This document shows, piece after piece, positions 8,074 through 14,317 of a stretch of DNA of 40,270 nt (its first letter is position 1; each line of letters begins with the position of its first letter). Both the position numbers and the translations under genes were made by a program. The notes below the pieces were generated by a model. It did not search any database and had not been told where the DNA came from. It saw nothing but the letters and a program-made list of their open reading frames with translations. This DNA is from Methanobacterium sp964452085 (GTDB taxonomy: Archaea > Methanobacteriota > Methanobacteria > Methanobacteriales > Methanobacteriaceae). The stretch spans positions 1-40,270 of the forward strand of contig CAYVKL010000016.1 in the NCBI GenBank assembly GCA_964452085.1, in the 5' to 3' direction.

Positions 8074-8582
8074 GCAACCCAATTCTCAAGATCCGTATAC
8101 ATAGCCAGATGTTCATCTTCACATTCTGCTAATTCTACAAAAAAATTCTTTTCATAAAACTTTTCTATCCCTCTGTAGGCATCTACTGAAATAAAACGTA
8201 CACCAACTTCTTCACCTAATTTCAATGCTAAACCTATCACATACATAATTAAAGTACTGCCCACATTTCTGCCTTTATAATCTTCATGGACAGCTAATCT
8301 ACCGATCTTAATAGCAGGAAAAGCAGGATAATTAACCCCTATTCTCTTTTTATCTTTTCTATTAATTTTTATGGAATCTGCAGAAACTGTGAAGAAAGCT
8401 ATAATTTTTTCCTGGTACTTGCAAATGTAGGTTTGATTCAATCGATCATCCCGTTGAGGAAGTGCATCAAACTGGAAGAACTCGTCCAAATCATCATCAC
8501 TACATCTAAATCCTGCAAGATCATGGTTTGAGGATAATTTTACAATAATTAAATCCTCATAAGAAATGTCTTGTTTTGACAT
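8070..8582 (-). CDS. GNAT acetyltransferase, TacT/AtaT-like
   Basis: 170 residues. GNAT fold with motif A as IGRLAVHEDYKGRNVGSTL (acetyl-CoA pyrophosphate loop), followed by VDAYRGIEKFYEKNFF, where the Tyr of FYEKNFF is in the usual catalytic place. The N-terminus (DLAGFRCSDDDLDEFF, then TYICKYQEKIIAFFTVSADSI) matches the layout of toxin-type GNATs that acetylate aminoacyl-tRNA. A general GNAT of unknown substrate remains possible. No ribosome binding site precedes ATG 8582; a TATA-like TATTAAATA about 30 bases upstream fits a near-leaderless transcript. It converges on the 51-aa gene with overlapping stops. Confidence 0.75.
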   Translation of the reverse strand: MSKQDISYEDLIIVKLSSNHDLAGFRCSDDDLDEFFQFDALPQRDDRLNQTYICKYQEKIIAFFTVSADSIKINRKDKKRIGVNYPAFPAIKIGRLAVHEDYKGRNVGSTLIMYVIGLALKLGEEVGVRFISVDAYRGIEKFYEKNFFVELAECEDEHLAMYTDLENWVA

Positions 8583-8714
8583 AAAATAGTATTTAAAATC
8601 ATCAACTATTTAATACATTTGAAACACATTAACCTTAGACCTGCTTGATTCAGAGGCTGTTTTTTTAACTTTATAAAAACAATTTTGCAAGATAATTATA
8701 GGGTTGAAAATGAG

Positions 8715-9062
8715 ATGATCAATTGGAAATATATTACTCTAGGGGCAGCTTTGGTTGTGGTACTTGGAATGGTTTTAGGAATGGTTGAATATGGTTCTTT
8801 TATAGGTATGTTTATACCAGGGGTAATTGTAGGATATCTTGTAAACAACGGATATAAAAATGGAGCTAAAAATGGAATTATTGCCGGAGCGATAGGTGGA
8901 TTTATACTGGGAATTTGGGCTGCTATTACACTTGATTTAAATCTACCACCTTTTCCTAATTTAGTATTTTGTTCCATGTTTGCGATTATCGGTGCGGCTA
9001 CTTCAGCAATTTTAGATGCTGTAGGTGGAATCATTGGAGCCTTGATAAGGGATAAAATATAA
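8715..9062 (+). CDS. Small DUF5518-like membrane protein
   Basis: 115 residues, about four hydrophobic segments rich in Gly, Ala and Ile (ITLGAALVVVLGMVLG, FIGMFIPGVIVGYLV, GIIAGAIGGFILGIWAAI and the last 45 residues). GxxxG-like spacing is frequent. The pattern of two helices, a short N-x-G-x-K-N-G loop and two more helices resembles the DUF5518 family of archaeal membrane proteins. The open frame reaches TTG 8685, but a TATA-like box at 8671-8677 would start the transcript after that codon, so ATG 8715 is preferred. No function can be given. Confidence 0.6.
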   Translation: MINWKYITLGAALVVVLGMVLGMVEYGSFIGMFIPGVIVGYLVNNGYKNGAKNGIIAGAIGGFILGIWAAITLDLNLPPFPNLVFCSMFAIIGAATSAILDAVGGIIGALIRDKI

Positions 9063-9174
9063 CATAATTATATAATTTAATTCTAACATAAGAATATACG
9101 TATATTGTTTTCAAAACCAATCTAACTTATTTAAATCCAAAATAAAGCCGTTAAAATACTTAAAACTTTAGGAT

Positions 9175-9201
9175 GTGAATTTTCTGATAGGAATTAGCGC
9201 T
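9175..9201 (+). pseudogene. Possible 5' remnant of nucleotidyltransferase gene
   Basis: From GTG 9175 the frame reads MNFLIGISA and then runs off into unrelated codons to a stop. The LIGISA part is coded by the same 17 bases (TGATAGGAATTAGCGCT, 9185-9201) that begin the HxGH nucleotidyltransferase at 11631, where the frame is also LIGISA. This suggests the original 5' end of that gene, cut off from its body by the 2.4 kb that now lies between. The match is short and could be chance. Confidence 0.4.
9185..9201. repeat. 17-base perfect direct repeat, left copy
   Basis: TGATAGGAATTAGCGCT, identical to 11632-11648 and in the same orientation. The two copies bracket the broken fragment, the glycosyltransferase and the TetR gene, as target or attachment sites would. 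Confidence 0.5.
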
Positions 9202-9212
9202 TACGTATGTGT

Positions 9213-9260
9213 ACTTTATCGTCATTTATGATATAAATATTTAGTTTTTTGTATTACTAT
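9213..9260. repeat. Direct repeat copy B (pair at 7715-7769)
   Basis: ACTTTATC to GTATTACTAT. It is the partner of copy A, 1.5 kb to the left, in the same orientation. Its right part overlaps the last codons and stop of the minus-strand fragment, so copy A may be the scar of a second, more decayed copy of that gene's 3' end. Confidence 0.6.
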
Positions 9261-9468
9261 CGTTTGCCTTTTTTAGCCTCTTTTCAAGTTCTTCCTGTTT
9301 TTTGAGTAAAAATTTTTTAGGATATTTGCAGATTATTTCAGTAGACCTAGTACCATATCTTCTCCTTCAAATCTTGTGATTTCTATGCACCATCCCTGCG
9401 CGAAAATTGATTCTATGCAAAAACAACTTTTCGCCGAATTCTGCGGGATCTTCATCTTCCACGAAACT
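9241..9468 (-). pseudogene. Broken C-terminal gene fragment
   Basis: Read on the minus strand, 9242-9330 is clearly coding-like: a lysine-rich tail (STEIICKYPKKFLLKKQEE, then LEKRLKKANDSNTKN) ending in TAA at 9243-9241. Upstream, one frame gives VEDEDPAEFGEKLF and another gives CIESIFAQGWCIEITRFEGE. The protein-like sequence therefore changes frame, and the frame of the tail meets a TGA near 9370. No start or remaining N-terminal part is seen. I take it as a 5'-truncated, frameshifted gene remnant. The family is not recognised; a mobile-element protein is possible but unproven. Confidence 0.55.
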
Positions 9469-9470
9469 TA

Positions 9471-9478
9471 TTTATATC
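9471..9478 (+). promoter_or_regulatory. TATA box of glycosyltransferase-TetR operon
   Basis: TTTATATC, about 80 bases before the glycosyltransferase ATG. The expected transcript start is near 9500, inside the palindrome at 9492-9507. A leader of about 50 bases with GGAGA at 9541-9545 would follow. Confidence 0.5.
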
Positions 9479-9491
9479 AATTAACATAAAC

Positions 9492-9507
9492 TGACTGACA
9501 TCAGTCA
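9492..9507. promoter_or_regulatory. TetR-type palindromic operator
   Basis: TGACTG-ACAT-CAGTCA is a perfect inverted repeat with 6-base arms. TGACTGA/TCAGTCA half-sites are typical of TetR-family operators. It covers the predicted transcript start of the operon that encodes a TetR protein, so simple autorepression by blocking initiation is the likely mechanism. Confidence 0.7.
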
Positions 9508-9551
9508 AATAAAATTATTTACATGTATTACTAAAAAAACGGAGATTTAAA

Positions 9552-10754
9552 ATGAAGATATTACTACCAGTAATGGGTGTGCGCGGGGATGTGCAAGTTT
9601 TCTTCGCACTGGCGAAGGCACTGAAAGATGAGGGGTATGAAGTAACTGTTGCTTTAAATAGTAAATTCCAAAAATTAGGTGAATCATATGGTATTGATTG
9701 TTATTCGCTTGAAAGCAACCCTGAAGATGGAATAAATGAATTACAAGAAATAATGAAGGCAAAAAACACTATGGAAGCAGCAAAACTTGGAACTAACTTT
9801 TTTTTCAAGGGGGTTATGGAGCAAACGAATACTTTACAGAAACTCTGCCATCTTTATGATTTGATAATAGGATACGGGAGTTTTGGTTTAGCTGAAGCAG
9901 ATATGGCAAATAAACCATTTATCAGCGTGGTAATAGATCCAACCATGGCAGAAAAGAAATTCTCAAAAAATATGAGATTAAATATGGGATTGGTGGTGGA
10001 AAAATTAGCTTTATATTTCTTAATGGGGAGAAAATATGAACAATTTAGGAAAAAAATTGGTGCTCCCCCTTCCAGTAAATCAAACAATCCTCAAATGATA
10101 CTTTTACCCATGAGCCAGCATGTGGTTAAAACTGATGATAACTGGACATCCAGAAATGTAATTTCTGGTTATTGGTATTTAGAGGCTCCATCAAGTTATT
10201 CTCCCCTTGAAGATCTTCAAGAGTTTATAGAAAAAGACGAACTCCCCATATTCATAAGCTTCGGATCTGCAGGTTGGAGTGAAGAAGATAATAATTCACT
10301 TTTGAAGATTCTCTTTGAAGGAGTCCAACTAGCAGGTTCCAGGGCAATTATTCTAAATACAGAAAGATATGATGGTAAAATTCCAGATCACATATATTTG
10401 ATTCAGGAAATTCCCTTCAATTGGTTGTTTGGTTATTGTTCCTGTGTTGTTCATCACTGCGGCCTAGGAACGACTGCTGAAGTTTTAAAAGCAGGTTTAC
10501 CGTCTATTCCAGTGCCATATATGATTGACCAGTTTGTTTGGGCTGAGCGTATTCATTCTCTCGGTGTTGCAACGAACCCTATACATAGAAAGGAGCTTAC
10601 TGCTGAAAAACTGTCAAAGGCCATTACTGAATCCCTGAATAATCAGGTAATTAGGGAAAATGCTGATAAAATAGGTCTTAAAATATGTGAAGAAGACGGT
10701 TTAAAGAGTGCAATAATGGCAATCAAATCGATAATCATTAAAACTGGAAAATAA
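9552..10754 (+). CDS. UDP-glycosyltransferase-like protein (GT1, Atg26/YjiC type)
   Basis: 400 residues, a GT-B fold glycosyltransferase of the UGT/sterol glucosyltransferase group, expected to move a sugar from a nucleotide donor to a lipid or other hydrophobic acceptor. The N-terminus (MKILLPVMGVRGDVQVFFAL) matches the acceptor-side start of this group. The C-terminal donor site is VHHCGLGTTAEVLKAGLPS (H301-H302) and DQFVWAERI. The usual HHGG reads HHCG here. No signal peptide; probably membrane-associated from the cytoplasmic side. GGAGA precedes the ATG. The TetR gene follows 28 bases later, so sugar transfer is probably induced by the TetR ligand. Confidence 0.8.
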   Translation: MKILLPVMGVRGDVQVFFALAKALKDEGYEVTVALNSKFQKLGESYGIDCYSLESNPEDGINELQEIMKAKNTMEAAKLGTNFFFKGVMEQTNTLQKLCHLYDLIIGYGSFGLAEADMANKPFISVVIDPTMAEKKFSKNMRLNMGLVVEKLALYFLMGRKYEQFRKKIGAPPSSKSNNPQMILLPMSQHVVKTDDNWTSRNVISGYWYLEAPSSYSPLEDLQEFIEKDELPIFISFGSAGWSEEDNNSLLKILFEGVQLAGSRAIILNTERYDGKIPDHIYLIQEIPFNWLFGYCSCVVHHCGLGTTAEVLKAGLPSIPVPYMIDQFVWAERIHSLGVATNPIHRKELTAEKLSKAITESLNNQVIRENADKIGLKICEEDGLKSAIMAIKSIIIKTGK

Positions 10755-10782
10755 TCGTATCAATTAAAGGAGGAGTGATTCC

Positions 10783-11409
10783 ATTCGTGTTACTAAAAGT
10801 CCAGAAGAAAGACGCCAGGAACTTATGGATATAGCTGAACAATTATTTCTAGAGAAAGGCTATGATGATACCTTAGTCTCAGATATTGTTAACCATGCAG
10901 GAGTTGCCCAGGGCACTTTTTACTACTATTTTAAGTCTAAAGAAGCAGTTTTGGATGAAATAACTGATAAATATATCAGCATTATAGTTGAAAGTATGGA
11001 ACAAATTTCTAAAGATGAGAATCTAAATGCAGTGGATAAACTTGTGAAGATTTTTGAGTTTTCAGTATCCTTTAGGAATGATACAATGGGTATCATGCAA
11101 GAAGTAAATGATGAAAAGAACATTCACTTGCAGCGTAAATTTGAACAAAGAATTCCTTTTGAAACATTGGGGCCACTAGCCCATATATTTAAAGAGGGTG
11201 TTGATGAAGGGATTTTCAACACCCCCTACCCTGAATATGCTGCTAAAGCATTTAATGGAATCTCAACTATGGTTTTACAGGGATTAGATATTGCTGATCA
11301 TGACCCAGATGAAATTAAAAGGAGATTTATGGTAATTTTCGATTTTATAGAAAGAATTTTAGGTACAGAAAGTGGTGTTATTAGTAATGCATTCGTGGAA
11401 GGTTCATAA
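10783..11409 (+). CDS. TetR-family regulator, apparent ATT start
   Basis: 208 residues if translated from ATT 10783. The helix-turn-helix is TLVSDIVNHAGVAQGTFYYYFKSKEA with the family-typical GTFYYYFKSKE, followed by a helical ligand domain. The longest conventional frame starts at ATG 10825, but it would cut into the first helix and has no ribosome binding site. Codons from 10783 read (I)RVTKSPEERRQELMDIAEQ, the usual opening of such regulators, and GGAGG at 10769-10773 lies nine bases before the ATT. No in-frame ATG, GTG or TTG exists there. It should repress its own operon through the palindrome at 9492-9507. Confidence 0.8.
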   Translation: MRVTKSPEERRQELMDIAEQLFLEKGYDDTLVSDIVNHAGVAQGTFYYYFKSKEAVLDEITDKYISIIVESMEQISKDENLNAVDKLVKIFEFSVSFRNDTMGIMQEVNDEKNIHLQRKFEQRIPFETLGPLAHIFKEGVDEGIFNTPYPEYAAKAFNGISTMVLQGLDIADHDPDEIKRRFMVIFDFIERILGTESGVISNAFVEGS

Positions 11410-11630
11410 ATAAAATTTTTAGTAGGTAATCATTAATCAATACTAATAAACAAAATAATTTACATTGACTCAATAAGTTGTAATAATATGTCATGTTAAA
11501 TTAGTTTAATCTAAAATTTAAAGCTAATTATGGGTTTTTTGTTTATACAACCTTTTTGGTATTGAATACAATATTAAAAAATCCAAATAGCCCATTAATT
11601 GGTGAAATAACTTATAAAGGTGAGTATTAC

Positions 11631-12920
11631 TTGATAGGAATTAGCGCTGATTTTGACCCGGTCCATTTGGGACACGTGGATCTTATACAAAAGGCCCGTG
11701 AAGTGGCTGATGATAAAGGAGAAGAAGTAGTTATCTACCTTAACAAAGGTTACAGTGCCAATCACGCTCCTTTTTTTGCCAGTTTCGAGGCTAGAAGCCA
11801 GATGGCTCTGGAAGCTGGAGCAGATAAAATTGTGCCCATAGAAGGATTACATCACAGATTGACCATGGCTTACACAGTCCCCATAAGGATCGCCATGATG
11901 ATACAGGGCGGAGTTACCGATTATGTGGATGCAGCAGAGGTTAATCCAAAAAAAATAAAAAGATATGCCTCTGGTTTTATCAAAAAAGGAATATTTAGTG
12001 GAATTCCCCGTACTCTCCCCAACAGGAATGTAATCAGATGGTATGCAGTTAATGAATTTCTCTACCAGCGTTTCGGTAAAAAGATGAAATTTCACTTCAT
12101 ACCCGAGGGTAAAGTAAATGGAGAAAAGATTTCCGGCAGACAGATTCGTAGAGAGATACTGGAAAATAATCTTCATATTCCTGGAAGTGTTGCCAAACTC
12201 CTACCAGAAGCCACCGTGAGAATCCTTGAAGAAGAAATAGAAAAAAATAACATACCTGGCGAGAGGAATCTCGATGTTCTCCTGAAACGTTTGAACACTA
12301 GTTCCCGTCACCAGCTATTGAATACTGCTCATTTGAATGCGAATGCAGTGGAACACATAATTCAGGGAAGATGGTATCAGGCTGAAAACCAGGTATGGGC
12401 ATCACTACGTCAGGCAGACTATGGGCCAGTTTTAAGCCGACTGGCACTCAGTTGCGTGGAGGAAGGTGTCACACGCAGAGAAATATACGAATTGGTCAAG
12501 GACTATGAAGTACAGGGCATAATACCTCCAGACCAAACCATGGAACGTGTGATTGAAAGAGCATGGTACGTTGCTTCCATGGTTGAAAAGGGCCTGACAA
12601 GTTCAGAAGCTCATGAAAAGTTCCGTGATGGATCCCGAACACGGGATAAACCCCTTTATTCGTTTGAAGCAGGCCTGCACTTGAGGAACTTTGAACTAGA
12701 ATCATTAACGGAAGGAATGGATTCCCATCTTTATGTGGATAAACGAGGAGTTTTAGCATGCGAATTAAAACCACCCGGCCGTAAAGTGAAAAGTCCACTG
12801 AAACTACCTGGAAAAATGGCAACATACCTAAGATTTTTAGTTGATTCACAAGTTATTCCCCTGGAAGGAGAACTAGTGAAAAGAAAAAGAGGTTGGAGAA
12901 TCAAATTAAAATTAGGATGA
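11631..12920 (+). CDS. HxGH nucleotidyltransferase, TmcAL-like
   Basis: 429 residues from TTG 11631. The N-terminal nucleotidyltransferase fold has ADFDPVHLGHVDLI (HxGH ATP site) and ISGRQIRREI, the counterpart of the ISxxxIR motif, as in tRNA(Met) cytidine acetate ligase TmcAL. The C-terminal half is helical, then ends in a small basic domain I do not recognise. Adenylation of a small acid is likely; tRNA as target is inference. The frame stays open to TTG 11556, but AAGGTGA at 11617-11623 sits seven bases before TTG 11631, and the protein fold begins there. The first 17 bases after that T recur at 9185-9201. Confidence 0.7.
   Translation: MIGISADFDPVHLGHVDLIQKAREVADDKGEEVVIYLNKGYSANHAPFFASFEARSQMALEAGADKIVPIEGLHHRLTMAYTVPIRIAMMIQGGVTDYVDAAEVNPKKIKRYASGFIKKGIFSGIPRTLPNRNVIRWYAVNEFLYQRFGKKMKFHFIPEGKVNGEKISGRQIRREILENNLHIPGSVAKLLPEATVRILEEEIEKNNIPGERNLDVLLKRLNTSSRHQLLNTAHLNANAVEHIIQGRWYQAENQVWASLRQADYGPVLSRLALSCVEEGVTRREIYELVKDYEVQGIIPPDQTMERVIERAWYVASMVEKGLTSSEAHEKFRDGSRTRDKPLYSFEAGLHLRNFELESLTEGMDSHLYVDKRGVLACELKPPGRKVKSPLKLPGKMATYLRFLVDSQVIPLEGELVKRKRGWRIKLKLG
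11632..11648. repeat. 17-base perfect direct repeat, right copy
   Basis: TGATAGGAATTAGCGCT, the partner of 9185-9201. Here it codes the first residues (LIGISA) of the intact nucleotidyltransferase. Confidence 0.5.
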
Positions 12921-12946
12921 ACACAGGGTTAGATTTTAATTAATTT

Positions 12947-12973
12947 GGGTAAATAATTAATGAATATTTACCC
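12947..12973. terminator. Hairpin between convergent genes
   Basis: GGGTAAATA and TATTTACCC form a perfect 9-base stem with a 9-base loop. It lies between the stop of the nucleotidyltransferase (12920) and the stop of the convergent Cys-rich protein (12995), so it may act in both directions. Archaeal termination relies more on U runs than on stems, so the function is inferred from position. Confidence 0.5.
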
Positions 12974-12994
12974 GTTGAATATAAAAATAGATGA

Positions 12995-13213
12995 TTATTC
13001 TTCGGGGATCTCGTCGTGATGGTCTTCATGGAACTCCACAACCGGGCAAGACCAGTCCGGACAGAATGTCATCACCAATTCATCCTTATCAGTGACAATG
13101 TAAAGCCTCCAGCAGTTGTTTTCATATGCTTTAAAGGAGCAATCCATCACAGTTCTGCCTTTAAGCTTTTCAAGATGTTCTTGGCATTCTTTAGCATGTT
13201 CTTCATTATACAT
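12995..13213 (-). CDS. Small Cys/His-rich hypothetical protein
   Basis: 72 residues from ATG 13213, or 81 from GTG 13240; a TATA-like GATATAACT just upstream of the GTG favours the ATG with a very short leader. Acidic overall, with five cysteines (two in FCPDWSCP) and a His-rich C-terminal end (EFHEDHHDEIPEE), which could bind a metal. The middle (WRLYIVTDKDELVMTF) looks like beta strands. Not recognised. Confidence 0.55.
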   Translation of the reverse strand: MYNEEHAKECQEHLEKLKGRTVMDCSFKAYENNCWRLYIVTDKDELVMTFCPDWSCPVVEFHEDHHDEIPEE

Positions 13214-13356
13214 GACAACCAAATCCCTTTTTAAAAACACTTTAGTTATATCTTCAATTTTTATGATGAAATTCTGTTATTATTTAATTCTTGCCTATTG
13301 CCTGTTAATTATATGGACATAATCCTATTTATTTATTAAGAAAATTATTATTGAAA

Positions 13357-14202
13357 TTAAGATTTGTTATCTATATCCCTTTTTTTATGGAGTTTAAGGA
13401 AAATATCCTTATAATCTTCGGGTTTTTCGGATATTGGTCCGGTTTTATCCGGGAGAGATTTGAAAAACTCTCTACTGGCACGGGTCATCACGGGATCCTG
13501 GTAATCTGATAGGAATTTTAGAACTTCTTCCATCTCCTGGGCACGCCTTTTTGCATGGAATCCTGTACTTTTTATTCTTGAAATGGCTGATTCCGGAAAA
13601 TTTGGACCTTCAGTTTGGGTTAGGTAATCTAGAAGGAGGTCATCTACTCCTATTTCATAAGCAGTGTATAATGCTTCAAAAAGCAGGGCAGAGACACCTT
13701 TGGTGTAAGTGCTTCGGAGCATTTTCAATCCTGAGGCCTGGCCTAATTCTGTTCCTATAACCTGAATATTCATGCCATACTGGTTGAGCTGGGCGAAGGT
13801 GTCAGCATATTCCCCCGAGGCAATTATAGGCGTCCCTAGACTGTTTTTTATACTTCCCATAATTGCAGCATCACTGGTTTTACCACTTTTAATATGACTT
13901 AAGGCATCTTTGACAGTTTTTGGAGAAACATTATTTAAATCCACATATACTCCTTTAACATATTTTCCTACTTCTTTAGCCACTTTTATTGCCTCTGCAG
14001 GAACTACAGTAGATAAAAGAATATCCGATAACTCAGCGGCATGTTTTGGAGTTTCTACAAATTCAACACCAATTGATTGTGCTAGGTTGATAGTCCTCTG
14101 GCTTCTTCCTTCAACACAAGTTAAAACTTCTACTCCATGTGCCAACAACCCTTCAGATAAGGTTGATGCTACTTCTCCAAATCCAAGGAAACCTACTTTC
14201 AT
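13357..14202 (-). CDS. NAD(P)-binding dehydrogenase with DUF1932
   Basis: 281 residues. An N-terminal Rossmann domain (VGFLGFGEVASTLSEGL) of the 6-phosphogluconate/3-hydroxyacid dehydrogenase type is followed by the helical DUF1932 domain (SGLKMLRSTYTKGVSALLFE, residues about 185-265). The conserved Lys of KMLRS is in the expected catalytic region. The substrate is unknown; members of this family act on small 2- or 3-hydroxy acids. GGAGAT precedes ATG 14202 and a TATA-like TTTATATTT lies about 40 bases upstream. Divergent from the esterase gene. Confidence 0.75.
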   Translation of the reverse strand: MKVGFLGFGEVASTLSEGLLAHGVEVLTCVEGRSQRTINLAQSIGVEFVETPKHAAELSDILLSTVVPAEAIKVAKEVGKYVKGVYVDLNNVSPKTVKDALSHIKSGKTSDAAIMGSIKNSLGTPIIASGEYADTFAQLNQYGMNIQVIGTELGQASGLKMLRSTYTKGVSALLFEALYTAYEIGVDDLLLDYLTQTEGPNFPESAISRIKSTGFHAKRRAQEMEEVLKFLSDYQDPVMTRASREFFKSLPDKTGPISEKPEDYKDIFLKLHKKRDIDNKS

Positions 14203-14271
14203 AAGTTTATCTCCAATAATTTTTCGAATATTGATTAAATATAAAAAAATTCCCAGCTTTTAATTATTTTT

Positions 14272-14288
14272 GAGTAGTTATAATACTC
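14272..14288. promoter_or_regulatory. Inverted repeat centred on TATA box of esterase gene
   Basis: GAGTA-GTTATAA-TACTC: 5-base arms frame a TATA-like core 30-46 bases before ATG 14318. A second pair, ATTACC (14293-14298) and GGTAAT (14310-14315), would bury the AAGGTAA ribosome binding site in a stem. Both arms are short, so either could be chance. Confidence 0.35.
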
Positions 14289-14317
14289 ATGAATTACCAA
14301 ACAATTTAAGGTAATCT

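Larger units (their letters stand above)
9063..9551. other. Intergenic region with repeats and gene remnants
   Basis: 489 bases without an intact gene. From left to right it holds a possible gene-start remnant (9175-9201) that carries one copy of a 17-base repeat, the second copy of a 48-55 base repeat (9213-9260), a minus-strand broken coding fragment (9241-9468), then the TATA box and palindromic operator of the glycosyltransferase operon (9471-9507) and its ribosome binding site (GGAGA, 9541-9545). It reads as a junction built by successive insertions and losses. Confidence 0.6.

Noticed and set aside
10825..11409. TetR gene starting at ATG 10825
   Set aside because: It cuts off the start of helix 1 and lacks a ribosome binding site, while GGAGG plus ATT at 10783 restores the usual N-terminus.
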